Positions 1 to 9,387 are shown, counted from the first letter of the stretch. The stretch is 64,000 nucleotides of DNA from Chromatiales bacterium (ex Bugula neritina AB1) (GCA_001730015.1 MDLA01000103.1:124001-188000), one strand, 5' to 3'. Notes: generated by a model from the letters alone, not told the origin. Numbers and translations are program-made.

Positions 1-562
1 ACAATACGATCCGACACAGGGCGCCAGTTTTGAAACTTATGCAGGTATTCGTGTGCGCGGCGCGATGCTTGATGAAATTCGACGATCAGACTGGACACCC
101 CGATCTGTTCATCGAAAGTCACGCGAAGCAGCAGAGGCACTGCGCAATATTGAGCAGGAAACCGGTCGCGATGCGGATGATACGGAAGTAGCATCCCGAC
201 TGGGTATATCGCTAAGTGCTTATCACCAGATACTCACTGAAAGTATGTCAGCTCATATCTTCAGTTTTGATCAGCCCGATGAGAATACCGGTGAAACCAT
301 TGCATTGCCGGAAAGCAAAGACATCGGTCCGTCCGAGAACATGCATCATGGCAGCTTCAAGGCGGCACTGGCCAACGCGATCAAAAACCTGCCAGAGCGC
401 GAAAGCCTTGTTATGTCGCTGTATTACGACGAAGATCTGAATCTGCGTGAAATCGGGGAGATACTGGGTGTTAGCGAGAGTCGTGTTTGCCAGATTCACG
501 GCCAGGCGCTGATTCGACTGAAAGCGCGTTTGTCAGACTGGACCGCACCGGAAACCGATTAG
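1..562 (+). CDS. fliA: RNA polymerase sigma-28 factor FliA (5' end missing)
   Basis: Alternative sigma factor of the FliA/WhiG group, which directs RNA polymerase to late flagellar and chemotaxis promoters. The window opens inside the gene. The frame is open from base 2, and its first residues (QYDPTQGASFETYAGIRV) belong to conserved region 2. Region 3 follows (MLDEIRRSDWTPRSVHRK), and region 4 ends the protein with a helix-turn-helix (LREIGEILGVSESRVCQIH) that reads the -35 element. About 187 codons are visible, so by comparison with the usual 235-250 residues roughly the first 50-60 are missing. FliA is normally the last gene of a flagellar operon or is followed by che genes. Here a tRNA gene follows at once. 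Family assignment is secure. Confidence 0.93.
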   Translation, partial: QYDPTQGASFETYAGIRVRGAMLDEIRRSDWTPRSVHRKSREAAEALRNIEQETGRDADDTEVASRLGISLSAYHQILTESMSAHIFSFDQPDENTGETIALPESKDIGPSENMHHGSFKAALANAIKNLPERESLVMSLYYDEDLNLREIGEILGVSESRVCQIHGQALIRLKARLSDWTAPETD

Positions 563-574
563 TTACAGTAAGGG

Positions 575-603
575 TTGACAAGCGCGGCATACAGCTATAT
601 ATT
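575..603 (+). promoter_or_regulatory. Sigma-70 promoter of the tRNA-Glu gene
   Basis: A consensus TTGACA (575-580) is followed after exactly 17 bases by TATATT (598-603). The predicted start near 610 lies about 20 bases before the tRNA. The discriminator just after the -10 is rich in G and C, as is usual for stable-RNA promoters under stringent control. It lies directly behind the fliA stop, so the tRNA does not depend on flagellar transcription. Confidence 0.75.
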
Positions 604-629
604 TCCGCGCTTGCCAAATGATTGTCTGT

Positions 630-705
630 GTCCCCTTCGTCTAGAGGCCTAGGACACCGCCCTTTCACGGCGGTAACAGGGGTTCGAATCCCCTAGGGGA
701 CGCCA
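630..705 (+). tRNA. tRNA-Glu (anticodon TTC)
   Basis: A complete 76-base cloverleaf. The acceptor stem GTCCCCT (630-636) pairs with AGGGGAC (695-701). The anticodon stem CCGCC/GGCGG (657-661/669-673) encloses the loop CTTTCAC with TTC at 664-666. The T arm carries GGTTCGAATCC, and CCA is encoded (703-705). It matches my recollection of the E. coli tRNA-Glu at almost every position. It stands alone rather than in an rRNA spacer. Confidence 0.97.
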
Positions 706-725
706 TTTGGCTAACGCATTCAAAA

Positions 726-751
726 GCTACTGAGAAATCAGTAGCTTTTTT
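726..751 (+). terminator. Rho-independent terminator after tRNA-Glu
   Basis: A perfect 8-bp stem, GCTACTGA (726-733) with TCAGTAGC (738-745), closes a GAAA tetraloop and is followed by six T. It ends the tRNA transcript. It may also limit read-through toward the convergent kinase gene. Confidence 0.9.
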
Positions 752-789
752 GCGTTATGGGGCTGGAAATTTACCTCAAGTTCGACGAG

Positions 790-2103
790 TTAAGCATCGA
801 GCTGCCGGACCGGTAAAGTAAGAGACAAACGCGCACCGACTCCGTCGGGCCTGTCTGTGATCACCAGTTCCCCGCCATGTTTTTGCGCGACACTGTGCGC
901 TATCGCTAGCCCCAGGCCGCTGCCCCCCAGTTGGCGGGAGCGGCTGCTGTCGAGGCGAACAAAAGGTTTTAAAGCGCGTTGCCGATCTTCAATCGGGATT
1001 CCCGGTCCTCGATCATCCACATGTATGGTCGCGGTTTCTCCGTCGCTATTTAATGAAACTTTTGCGTAGTCTCCGCCATATTTCAACGCGTTGCCAACGA
1101 GATTGTATATAGCGCGTTGTATTTGTGTTGCGTCGGCCTGAACGGGGGTTTCATCTGGCTGTACATCAACGGAGATATGGCTGTCCTTGGCGATAAACTG
1201 GTGCTTGTGGCAGGTGTCTTTGATCAGTTCCGAAAGCAACACCGATTTGAACGAAAGATCGGGCGCATTAATCTGCAAGCGTGCATAAGCGAGAACTTCG
1301 TTGATCATTTCGTTGAGCTCGTCCAGGGCCTGGTTCAGCTCGTGCCGGTTTTGATCGTCGATACCTTTGTCGCCGGCCAGTTCGAGCGCAAATCTCATGC
1401 GGGCCATCGGTCCGCGAAACTCGTGCGCAACCGCTTGCATCAGATTGCGCTGGTCGCTTGCCAAGGTGTTTTTTTCTGTAACGAGGCGCTGAATCCGGTC
1501 GGCCATGTCCTGCATCGAGGCCGCCAGCTTTCCGATTGCATCGTTTGCGTTGTCGACCGGTGATGCGTCCCAGTTACCTTTGCCGTACTCATTGGCGAGG
1601 CGTTGTAGTTTTTGCAGTCTTCTGGCTACTGGAAAAAGCGCGATTACGGTGGCGAGAATCCCGATTGCCAGAATGGCCAGTGCATTAATTGCGCTGTTAA
1701 GGGTGCGGCGTGCAGTGTCGCGCGGGACAATCTGCAGTACGAGCTGCTGCTCGTTGAACAGTATTTCGTAGAGCGGGCTGTCGTCCCACTCGTAAGACAA
1801 CACTCGAAGTTGCGCGAGCAGCTCGGTGCGGGTTTCAATGGGTGCAGCGTATTCTTCAGCAGAGTACCAGTCGATATCGTAGTAATCATCGTAACCGGTG
1901 GCTGAGACAATATCGTCCCATTGTCTTTCCGGTAGCGGGGCTAGTGACTGCTGCAATTCTATGCCGATTCGCTCAAGCCGTTTTGCAATTGCCGGGTCAT
2001 CTGCCCTGAGCAGCGGATTTTCAGACAACCACCACGAACTCGCTAGCGAAGCGGCCAAAGCGAGGAGCAGTACGGTTGCCAGAGTGAGAAATAATCTGTT
2101 CAC
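790..2103 (-). CDS. Sensor histidine kinase, RstB-like
   Basis: Membrane sensor kinase of a two-component system; it autophosphorylates on His and passes the phosphate to the regulator encoded just upstream. Domains in order: membrane segment at about 4-24, periplasmic sensor of about 110 residues rich in acidic and aromatic residues, second membrane segment at about 138-157, HAMP linker, and a dimerisation domain with the H box AVAHEFRGPMARMRF (phospho-acceptor H227). The ATPase domain follows with the N box NLVGNALKYG, the G1 box DRGPGIP and the G2 box GGSGLGLAI. The H box and overall size resemble RstB/envelope-stress kinases. The start is GTG, overlapping the regulator stop by four bases, so translation is coupled. 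The signal is unknown. Confidence 0.88.
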   Translation of the reverse strand: MNRLFLTLATVLLLALAASLASSWWLSENPLLRADDPAIAKRLERIGIELQQSLAPLPERQWDDIVSATGYDDYYDIDWYSAEEYAAPIETRTELLAQLRVLSYEWDDSPLYEILFNEQQLVLQIVPRDTARRTLNSAINALAILAIGILATVIALFPVARRLQKLQRLANEYGKGNWDASPVDNANDAIGKLAASMQDMADRIQRLVTEKNTLASDQRNLMQAVAHEFRGPMARMRFALELAGDKGIDDQNRHELNQALDELNEMINEVLAYARLQINAPDLSFKSVLLSELIKDTCHKHQFIAKDSHISVDVQPDETPVQADATQIQRAIYNLVGNALKYGGDYAKVSLNSDGETATIHVDDRGPGIPIEDRQRALKPFVRLDSSRSRQLGGSGLGLAIAHSVAQKHGGELVITDRPDGVGARLSLTLPVRQLDA

Positions 2104-2810
2104 AGCGAAAATAAATACCCTTTGCCGCGAATGCTTTTTATTAATCTGGGCTCTTTTGAATCGTCGTTGAGCTTTTTGCGCAGGCGTGAGATTCGAAGGT
2201 CGATGGTGCGATCGGTGCCATCGTGTTCAAGGCCGCGTAGTGCGCGGTTTATGTCGTCACGGCTGAGTATTTGCCCGGCATGGCTCGCCAGTAGCCACAG
2301 TAGTTCAAACTCGGCATCGGTCAGGCTAATCAGTTCACCGTGCTGTGTTGCTGTTCGATCAGTCTGGCTTATTGCAAAGTTACCGATGCTAATACGCCTA
2401 TCGGGGGCGGCAGGCGGTTCTTCGCTGGACCCGGCAGTGGAGTGGCGTCTGAGCAGGGCGCGTACTCTTGCCAGCAGTACCCGGGGCCGTACGGGTTTGG
2501 CCAGGTAGTCATCGGCTCCGGTTTCCAGTCCGGCGACTTCGTCTATGTCTTCACCTAGTGCAGTCAGCATCAGAATCGGGCCTTCGTAGTTGGGGCGTAC
2601 TTCGCGACATACAGATAGCCCATCTGTGCCGGGCAGCATCACATCCAGGATCACCAGGTCCGGGTTCTCTTCGATGATACGATTGACCGCGGTGTGTCCA
2701 TCCATTGCGGTGCTAACGGTAAATCCCTGGGATTCCAGGTATTGCTGGACCAGTCGATTCAGGGATTCGTCGTCGTCAACGAGCAGCACGGTATGGGTGG
2801 ATTTGGTCAT
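2100..2810 (-). CDS. OmpR-family response regulator, RstA-like
   Basis: DNA-binding response regulator paired with the kinase that follows it in the same minus-strand operon (four-base overlap). The receiver domain (about 5-120) shows the acidic pair D12/D13, the phospho-acceptor D56 in LVILDVMLPG and the conserved K105 in LAKPVRP. The C-terminal half is a winged helix of the OmpR type (ELLWLLASHAGQILSRDDI, then RTIDLRISRLRKKL and GKGYLF). The 236-residue length is typical. The gene is divergent from the secreted protease; the roughly 270-base region between them holds both promoters. The targets are not evident. Confidence 0.9.
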   Translation of the reverse strand: MTKSTHTVLLVDDDESLNRLVQQYLESQGFTVSTAMDGHTAVNRIIEENPDLVILDVMLPGTDGLSVCREVRPNYEGPILMLTALGEDIDEVAGLETGADDYLAKPVRPRVLLARVRALLRRHSTAGSSEEPPAAPDRRISIGNFAISQTDRTATQHGELISLTDAEFELLWLLASHAGQILSRDDINRALRGLEHDGTDRTIDLRISRLRKKLNDDSKEPRLIKSIRGKGYLFSL

Positions 2811-3081
2811 AGGCGGATATAGGTTTAAACAATTACCACTTGATGAAATGGCTGGGGATTGAAATGGCAGAGGGGTTGGAATAACACTGGATCGGCGAGA
2901 ATAGAGGAAGTTGGATGTTTGAAAGTATCAGTACTGTTGGCCTTTTGTAGTGCCTTTGTAGCAATGTGTGGCAGGGCGGTGCGCTAATCGCGTTTCTGTT
3001 TACAGTATCTGTACGAAAGCACAACGGAGATTGTGCCACATCGGACGTAAATTTGAGTTCCACATCAAACGAGGAACCTCA

Positions 3082-4335
3082 ATGAATTTACACGCTTATG
3101 TTGCAGCTAAGACCGTATTCCCGGTTGTTGTTTCTGCAGCGCTACTAACCCTTACTGCCTGTGGTGGACAGCAGGCAGAGGATGCACCGGACTCACTCGT
3201 TGTAGAGCAGGGGTCAGAGGCGCTTAGTGAACCAGTACGGGTTCCCGATCGCGTGCCGCTTGTGGTGGGTGGCACCGATGTCATGCATGGTCGCTACCCG
3301 TTTATGGCGGCGATTCTTGATAGTAATGCTGGAAATCCCTCCAATGGCCAGTTTTGCGGTGGCTCACTGATTGCCAGTCGCTGGATTCTGACGGCGGCTC
3401 ACTGTGTCGAGGATTCCAGGGCACGTGACGTCAGTGTTTTACTCGGTCAGCGCGACCTTCAAGGTCAGGGTGGAGAAGAAATCAGGGTGAGTCGCATTAT
3501 TTCGCATCCTGACTATCAGTCAAATGGATACCCGGATCTGGCACTGCTGGAGTTGCAAAGTGCCAGCGCGGCAGCACCGATTTCACTGGCTTCGCGGGGA
3601 AACAATGAGCCGGTCGCTGGCGAGAATGCTGTGGTTACCGGCTGGGGTCAGATTTCTGAAAACGGTCCGGCAACTAACGAGTTGCGAGAGGCTCGTGTGC
3701 CAGTCGTGGCGCATTCAGTCTGTAACCGTGCTTACGGCGGTCAGATTGTTGAAGACGCGATGGTTTGTGCGGGTGGAAAGACCGATTCCTGCTACGGAGA
3801 TAGTGGCGGGCCGTTATTCATTAGTCGACAGGATAAATTCGTACAGGCTGGTGTAGTAAGTTTTGGAGAACGATGCGGTCTGGAAAAGGTGCCGGGTGTC
3901 TATGCCCGGGTGTCGAGCTACTACGATTGGATAGCAGCCTATGCCGATGTGAACACTTCCGTTGGCAACCCTCCGCCAGTTGATAATCCTCCTCCGGTTG
4001 ATAACCCGCCACCAGTGGCCAGTACCGATTTTCTGTACAAAGGAAAGCTGCGTGGCTGGGGCGCGTACGCTAATGAGCCACGTGATCCGGAAACAATCAC
4101 ACTGGAGGCAGGGCAGCTACAGGCTACGCTAAAGGTACCGCGCAATCGCAGATTTATCTTGTTTCTAGACCGTTTTGATCCGGCTACGGGCGAGTGGGAG
4201 GAAGTCGCAGCGGTTAATTCGCGACGAGGCGAGGCCGTTCTCGATCACTACGCCACAGCGGGTGAATATGGCTTTACTGTGATGTCGTTGAGCCGTGGTG
4301 GTCGCTATGAGTTGAAGGCTGTTTTGTCTCAATAG
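3082..4335 (+). CDS. Secreted trypsin-like serine protease lipoprotein
   Basis: Extracytoplasmic S1-family peptidase. The start at 3082 is preceded by GAGGA and gives a lipoprotein signal with lipobox LTAC (C27); the in-frame extension upstream has no signal character. The mature enzyme seems to begin at VVGGTD (about 61), the usual activation site. The catalytic triad is H107 (TAAHC), D152 (DLALLEL) and S241 (GDSGGPL). D235, six residues before the serine, predicts trypsin-like cleavage after Arg or Lys. Several Cys pairs are conserved. A proline linker made of PPPVDN-type repeats (bases about 3964-4017) leads to a beta-rich C-terminal domain of about 100 residues that may bind surface or substrate. 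It is 417 residues long and stands alone. Confidence 0.88.
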   Translation: MNLHAYVAAKTVFPVVVSAALLTLTACGGQQAEDAPDSLVVEQGSEALSEPVRVPDRVPLVVGGTDVMHGRYPFMAAILDSNAGNPSNGQFCGGSLIASRWILTAAHCVEDSRARDVSVLLGQRDLQGQGGEEIRVSRIISHPDYQSNGYPDLALLELQSASAAAPISLASRGNNEPVAGENAVVTGWGQISENGPATNELREARVPVVAHSVCNRAYGGQIVEDAMVCAGGKTDSCYGDSGGPLFISRQDKFVQAGVVSFGERCGLEKVPGVYARVSSYYDWIAAYADVNTSVGNPPPVDNPPPVDNPPPVASTDFLYKGKLRGWGAYANEPRDPETITLEAGQLQATLKVPRNRRFILFLDRFDPATGEWEEVAAVNSRRGEAVLDHYATAGEYGFTVMSLSRGGRYELKAVLSQ

Positions 4336-4355
4336 CAATTAGTTAAATAAGCATG

Positions 4356-4387
4356 CTGATGTCACCGGGTAACGCCGGTGGCATCAG
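4356..4387. terminator. Hairpin between convergent genes (probable bidirectional terminator)
   Basis: A 13-bp stem with one G-U pair (4356-4368 with 4375-4387) and a six-base loop. It sits between the protease stop and the Lrp-type regulator stop. No long T run follows on either strand, so termination may be weak or factor-assisted. Confidence 0.5.
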
Positions 4388-4403
4388 GCTGATTCGGGTT
4401 CAC

Positions 4404-4865
4404 CTATAAAGGGAGCTCTGTTGTGTCTTTAATATCATCCATAACAAAGCTTGCAGAAATGTCTGATAACGGAACGCGGCTAATCAGTCTTTTGTAGAAG
4501 GTATCGTACGCCTTAACGTTCGTCAGTCGAACGCGCAGAATGTAGTCAAGGTCGCCACTCATTCGGTGTGCGCCAACAATTTCTGGAAGCTCACGCACGG
4601 CCGCAGCAAATTTTTCCAGCCATTCGGGTTCGTGTGCACTGGTTCGGACCAGGACAAAGGCCGTGAGCTCCAGACCGACCGCTTGCGGGTTTACCAGCGT
4701 CACCCTGCCGGAAATAATTTTGTTTTCTTCCATTTGCTTAATTCGCCGCCAGCAGGCGTTTCGCGAGAGATTCACCCTCGAGGCGACCTGCTCTACACTA
4801 GTAGAGGCGTCTTTTTGCAGATGGGTCAGTATCTGTCGATCTATTTTGTCAATTATTCCGTTCAT
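4404..4865 (-). CDS. Lrp/AsnC family transcriptional regulator
   Basis: Feast/famine regulator that binds DNA as an oligomer and senses amino acids or related small molecules. The N-terminal helix-turn-helix occupies about residues 5-50 (DKIDRQILTHLQKDA, then SRNACWRRIKQMEE). A RAM ligand and oligomerisation domain follows (about 70-145), with the typical HRMSGDLDYILRVR segment. The length, 153 residues, is standard. It is divergent from the small DUF6356-like gene and about 600 bases from the hydantoinase operon. It could control either one, but the sequence does not decide this. Confidence 0.9.
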   Translation of the reverse strand: MNGIIDKIDRQILTHLQKDASTSVEQVASRVNLSRNACWRRIKQMEENKIISGRVTLVNPQAVGLELTAFVLVRTSAHEPEWLEKFAAAVRELPEIVGAHRMSGDLDYILRVRLTNVKAYDTFYKRLISRVPLSDISASFVMDDIKDTTELPL

Positions 4866-4965
4866 AATGGGATATTATCCCAGGCAACCTGCTTTTAGGT
4901 GGGTTTTTTGAGATGTATTTTGCTCGCACTCAGTTACTATTGGCTCCTGATACAGGAGCAACTCA

Positions 4966-5199
4966 ATGAACGACAAATATCGCGAAGCCAGCTTTTTTCA
5001 ACGATTCAGTAATCACCCGGCAAGCGTTGGTGAATCGTATTTTGAACATATGCGGTTCGCCTGCTGGTTTTCCTTGCAGCTGCTTGTAGCCGGTGGTGCA
5101 GCGCTAGTTCATGCGATTATACCGCCATTGTTTGAACACACAGCCGGAAACCGGGTGCGAAGGCTGTTTAATACTATCGAAAAGCGCGATAGTCACTGA
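4966..5199 (+). CDS. Small membrane-associated protein, DUF6356-like
   Basis: A 77-residue protein with the pattern NHPASVGESYFEHM followed by a hydrophobic stretch (ACWFSLQLLVAGGAALVHAI) and a polar tail. This arrangement is what I recall for the DUF6356 family, widespread in proteobacteria and without known function. A GGAGC-type ribosome site lies before the ATG. It stands alone, divergent from the Lrp-type regulator. Confidence 0.7.
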   Translation: MNDKYREASFFQRFSNHPASVGESYFEHMRFACWFSLQLLVAGGAALVHAIIPPLFEHTAGNRVRRLFNTIEKRDSH

Positions 5200-5301
5200 T
5201 CAGACGGACACGATGGCGGCACAATTAGCAGATCGGATTGCTGTCGGGCACAATTAAACTGTCAGGGTGTACGATAAAGAAAATCAATTCACCTGATTAA
5301 T

Positions 5302-5320
5302 ATAAACAATTTGAGTTTAT
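5302..5320. promoter_or_regulatory. Inverted repeat upstream of hyuA (possible operator)
   Basis: ATAAAC (5302-5307), seven-base spacer, GTTTAT (5315-5320): a perfect AT-rich 6+6 palindrome in the 279-base non-coding stretch before the hydantoinase genes. A role as a regulator site is only suggested by its symmetry and position. Confidence 0.3.
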
Positions 5321-5478
5321 CTAGTGATACCTGCACCATGCTCGCTGCAAGGTCTGGCGTGAATCGTCAGGGCGACAGCCGGCTGTAAGGTGGTCGCTGG
5401 CAAAGCGGTTTAATTCTGGAAATTTTAGGATCTACAGAATCTGTCGAATCGAACAGATCATACAAAGGCAAATAGCAA

Positions 5479-7575
5479 GTGATAAATCAGTCCTCCGTGC
5501 GCATGGGTGTTGATATCGGTGGGACATTCACCGATGTGGTTCTGGAAGTGGGAACTGTACAATACTCGACCAAAGTGCTTACCACGTACAACGCACCTGA
5601 AGATGCAATTCTGGAAGCGATGCATCAGGCCTGTAGCAAAGCTGGTGTAACCGCAGCAGATATCGGGCAGATTATTCATGGTACAACGCTCGCGACCAAT
5701 GCACTGATTGAGCGGCGCGGTGCCAGAACGGCGCTCATCACCACGGCCGGATTTCGCGATGTTATAGAAATGCGCACGGAATCGAGGTTCGAGCAGTATG
5801 ACCTCAATCTGTGTTTGCCCGATCCGCTGCTGCCACGGCAGAATCGTTTTACGGTAGAAGAACGTATAGGTGCGAAGGGCGATATCCTCGTGGAAATCGA
5901 TCGCGCAGAAGTCGAGGCGGTTGCCGAATCGATAAAAAAAGCCGGCTACACCAGTGTGGCGGTCGGGTTAATTCATTCCTACCAGAACGATGAACACGAA
6001 AAAATTATCAGAGAGGTACTCGCAGAACGCCTGCCGGATGTGATGGTGTCACTATCGAGCGAAGTATCGCCGCAAATGCGGGAGTATGAGCGCTTTAACA
6101 CGGTTGTAGCCAATGCCTACATTAAACCTCTGATGAAAAGTTACCTCGGTCGGCTGGAAGGCAGGCTCAGCGAGCAGGGAGTGAGCTGCTCTATTTTTCT
6201 AATGCATTCCGGTGGTGGAATTATATCGATTGAAAGTGCCGCCGAGTTTCCAGTGCGCCTGGTTGAATCGGGTCCCGCTGGCGGAGCCGTGTTTGCCGCG
6301 CATATAGCCGCCCGTTACGGACTGGATAAAGTGCTGTCTTTCGATATGGGTGGAACCACTGCTAAAATCTGCCTGATAAAAAACCAGACCCCCAGGACTA
6401 GCCGAGTATTCGAGGTTGCACGTACCTACCGCTTCAAAAAAGGTTCGGGTATGCCTATATCGATACCGGTGATTGATATGGTCGAAATCGGTGCTGGTGG
6501 TGGATCTCAGGCCCATGTAGATGCAATGCGCCAGATACGTGTTGGACCGGAGAGCGCCGGCTCGGAACCTGGGCCCGCTTGTTACGGTAGGGGTGGAAGT
6601 AAACCTGCCGTCACTGATGCTGATTTACTGCTTGGTCGGCTCGACCCCGACAATTTTGCCGGTGGTTCTATAAAGCTCATTGCAGAGGAGTCTTCTCATG
6701 CTTTGACTGCTGAAGTGGGTCGGCCACTTGATATGGATATCACCACTGCTGCTTTCGGGCTTTCTGAAGTGGTTGATGAAAATATGGCCAATGCTGCGCG
6801 GGTTCACGCGGTGGAAAATGGCGAAGATCTCTCCGAATACACCATGATAGCCTTTGGCGGTGCCGCGCCACTACATGCTGCCCGTTTGTGTGAAAAACTG
6901 GGAGTTGAGCGATTGCTCGTGCCTGCCGGTGCAGGCGTTGGTTCGGCCATTGGTTTTTTGCGAGCCCCTTTCAGCTTTGAGGCAAATCGATCACTGTATA
7001 TGCGTCTGGACGATTTTCAGCCGGAGACAATTCAGGGGTTGCTGCAGGAGCTTGAAGCAGAGGCGACGGGTTTTGTTCGACGTTGCGATCCGAATGCGCC
7101 GATTACCTCGGAGTTTAAAGTCTATATGCGCTACAGCGGTCAGGGATGGGAGATACCCGTTATCATTTCCGCAGAACAGGCGCGTGAGCCAAACGCAGAG
7201 ACTTTTACACAACTGTTTGAGACGGACTACTCTGCACTGTTCGGCCGCACCGTTGATCGCATGGGAATTGAAATAACCGTGTGGGCGGTGAACGCCAGTA
7301 CCCCGCCTGCACAGGCTGTACCGATAGAAGCGTTGCCTGATGAATCCAGAGCCGAAGAAAACTCTAGGCGATCACTTTATGACCCGGCATTGGGGGCCAC
7401 GGTTCAGGCGGCAGTGGTACTCCGCGAATCGATGAAGCCGGGGTGTCGAGTTGATGGGCCGGCTATCATCACCGAAGATGAAACGACGATAATAGTATCG
7501 TCGAGCCGCACAGCCGTGGCGCAAATGGATGGCACCATAGATGTGATAGAAAAAGCAGCTGCCAGCAAGGCTTAG
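5479..7575 (+). CDS. hyuA: Hydantoinase/oxoprolinase family protein, subunit A
   Basis: ATP-dependent amidohydrolase subunit of the HyuA group (N-methylhydantoinase A, 5-oxoprolinase N-half, acetone carboxylase beta relatives). It opens cyclic amides such as hydantoins together with HyuB. Near the N-terminus MGVDIGGTFTDVV (from residue 9) is the actin-like phosphate-binding loop, HGTTLATNALIERRG (from 67) follows, and SFDMGGTTAKICLI is the second phosphate motif. The length of 698 residues is normal for the separate A subunit. The start is GTG at 5479; an ATG at 5503 directly before the motif is an alternative. hyuB begins nine bases after the stop. The true substrate within this family cannot be read from sequence. 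Confidence 0.9.
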   Translation: MINQSSVRMGVDIGGTFTDVVLEVGTVQYSTKVLTTYNAPEDAILEAMHQACSKAGVTAADIGQIIHGTTLATNALIERRGARTALITTAGFRDVIEMRTESRFEQYDLNLCLPDPLLPRQNRFTVEERIGAKGDILVEIDRAEVEAVAESIKKAGYTSVAVGLIHSYQNDEHEKIIREVLAERLPDVMVSLSSEVSPQMREYERFNTVVANAYIKPLMKSYLGRLEGRLSEQGVSCSIFLMHSGGGIISIESAAEFPVRLVESGPAGGAVFAAHIAARYGLDKVLSFDMGGTTAKICLIKNQTPRTSRVFEVARTYRFKKGSGMPISIPVIDMVEIGAGGGSQAHVDAMRQIRVGPESAGSEPGPACYGRGGSKPAVTDADLLLGRLDPDNFAGGSIKLIAEESSHALTAEVGRPLDMDITTAAFGLSEVVDENMANAARVHAVENGEDLSEYTMIAFGGAAPLHAARLCEKLGVERLLVPAGAGVGSAIGFLRAPFSFEANRSLYMRLDDFQPETIQGLLQELEAEATGFVRRCDPNAPITSEFKVYMRYSGQGWEIPVIISAEQAREPNAETFTQLFETDYSALFGRTVDRMGIEITVWAVNASTPPAQAVPIEALPDESRAEENSRRSLYDPALGATVQAAVVLRESMKPGCRVDGPAIITEDETTIIVSSSRTAVAQMDGTIDVIEKAAASKA

Positions 7576-7584
7576 GAGATCGAC

Positions 7585-9309
7585 ATGGTTAACAATGCAG
7601 GTGGCGCCAAAACGGATAACGTTGCACATCAGGTGATGTGGAATCGATTGATTTCGGTTGTCGAGGAACAGGCGCAGGCATTGGTGCGTACCGCTTTTTC
7701 TACTTCAGTACGTGAGGCCGGAGATCTGTCTGCCGGTGTGTATGATGTTGATTGTCGCATGCTTGCCCAGGCGGTTACGGGAACACCGGGGCACGTGAAC
7801 GCAATGGCTGATTCGGTCGGCCACTTTGTGCGTCGAATCGGGCGTGATAATATTTTTGAAGGCGATGTTTATATCACCAATGATCCCTGGGAAGGGACAG
7901 GCCATTTGCACGATATAACAGTCGTGACGCCATCCTTCTATAATGGCAGTCTGGTCGGTTTTTTTGCTTGTACTGCGCACATCGTTGATATCGGCGGTCG
8001 AGGTTTCGGAGCGGATGCTGCATCGATTTATGAGGAAGGGTTGTACCTGCCGGTTATGAAATTTGCAGAACGTGGCTCGGTTGATATGACTCTGGTGCAT
8101 ATCGTAAGGGGCAACGTGCGTGAACCGGATCAACTGATAGGCGACATCTACGCGCTGGCCACGTGTAACGAGATCGGGCATCGGCGTCTGTTTGAAATGA
8201 TGAGCGAATTCAACATAACAAACCTGGACGATATAGCCGGGTTTATTCTGGAAAATTCGCGCCGTGCAACCATCGAGCGCATTGCTGCATTGCCTCAGGC
8301 ATCAGCCAGTGGCGAGATGACTATAGACGGTTATGCCAGTCCTATCGATCTAAAAGTGAAAGTTGATATTCGTGAAGATCGTATCCTTTGCGACTTTGAC
8401 GGAACCTCGGGTGTAGATAAAAAAGGTATTAATGTCCCGCTGGTCTATACCAAGGCCTATGCGTGTTATGCGCTCAAATGCGCAATTGCACCGGAAATAC
8501 CGAATAACGCTGCTTCACTTGCACCATTCGAGATTTCAGCCCCGGAAAATACCATTGTAAATGCCTTGCATCCTGCGCCGGTCGCATTGCGACACGTTAT
8601 CGGCCATATGATACCTGATACAGTCTATGGCGCCCTGGACAAGATATTGCCGAATCTGGTCCCGGCTGAAGGGGCTGGTACATTATGCAATTTCCAGGTT
8701 TCTTTGCGTCCCCGTACTGACGAGGTCGCGCCGGATGACGCTGTCAGGGCCGAGGTGCTGACATTTAATTCCGGTGGCTCCGGCGCGCGACCGGGCTCTG
8801 ATGGTTTAAATGCCACCGCATTTCCCTCGGGGGTGATGACCATGCCGATCGAAGCGACGGAAAATACCGGCCCTATTGTTATCTGGCGTAAGGAGTTACG
8901 TCCGGACAGTGGCGGTGCCGGTAAGTATCGTGGTGGCCTGGGTCAGTATATGGAAGTGGGTGCCAATGAAGGCCATGAGTTTGATTTTCAGGCAATGTTT
9001 GATCGAGTAGACTACCCGGCACGCGGCAGGCAGGGCGGCATGAGCGGCGCTCCAACAACCATTGCTCAGGATGATCAAACGCCTATGAAAGGAAAAGGCA
9101 AGCAGTTTGTCCCGCATGGACGGCGTGTGATGCTCGCGTTTCCAGGCGGCGCTGGTTATGGCGATGCCAGCGAGCGAGATCCCGCACTGGTTCGTCGCGA
9201 TCTGGCGCGTGGTTACATATCGCGTGAAGTAGCCCGGCGTGACTACGGATTCAGTGATGCCGATATCACTGCAGTTCTTGATGCGGTTGAACGGGGTGAG
9301 GAGTTGTAG
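7585..9309 (+). CDS. hyuB: Hydantoinase/oxoprolinase family protein, subunit B
   Basis: Second subunit of the hydantoinase/oxoprolinase enzyme, forming a complex with the hyuA product. Family signatures are visible: the N-terminal RTAFSTSVREAGDLSAGVYD, then NDPWEGTGHLHDITVV and GGRGFGADAASIYEEGL. The C-terminus carries the glycine-rich LRPDSGGAGKYRGGLGQ and a terminal PGGAGYGD. 574 residues is usual. A good ribosome site (AGGAGA) lies before the ATG. hyuAB leads a run of genes that continues through an aminotransferase to an ABC transporter, suggesting uptake and hydrolysis of one class of cyclic nitrogen compound. Confidence 0.9.
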   Translation: MVNNAGGAKTDNVAHQVMWNRLISVVEEQAQALVRTAFSTSVREAGDLSAGVYDVDCRMLAQAVTGTPGHVNAMADSVGHFVRRIGRDNIFEGDVYITNDPWEGTGHLHDITVVTPSFYNGSLVGFFACTAHIVDIGGRGFGADAASIYEEGLYLPVMKFAERGSVDMTLVHIVRGNVREPDQLIGDIYALATCNEIGHRRLFEMMSEFNITNLDDIAGFILENSRRATIERIAALPQASASGEMTIDGYASPIDLKVKVDIREDRILCDFDGTSGVDKKGINVPLVYTKAYACYALKCAIAPEIPNNAASLAPFEISAPENTIVNALHPAPVALRHVIGHMIPDTVYGALDKILPNLVPAEGAGTLCNFQVSLRPRTDEVAPDDAVRAEVLTFNSGGSGARPGSDGLNATAFPSGVMTMPIEATENTGPIVIWRKELRPDSGGAGKYRGGLGQYMEVGANEGHEFDFQAMFDRVDYPARGRQGGMSGAPTTIAQDDQTPMKGKGKQFVPHGRRVMLAFPGGAGYGDASERDPALVRRDLARGYISREVARRDYGFSDADITAVLDAVERGEEL

Positions 9310-9387
9310 AGATCCGGTCCGGCACTTCAATAGTCATAAAATATATTCGGATAGGCTCATACTGGCGCAACGGAATTTAGATAATCA

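Noticed and set aside
2968-3081. 38-residue N-terminal extension of the serine protease
   Set aside because: It has no signal peptide character. The ATG at 3082 has a ribosome site and gives a lipoprotein signal.
3964-4017. Tandem repeat in DNA suggestive of a mobile or phase-variable tract
   Set aside because: It encodes the PPPVDN linker of the protease; repeat units differ at synonymous sites, as expected for a coding linker.
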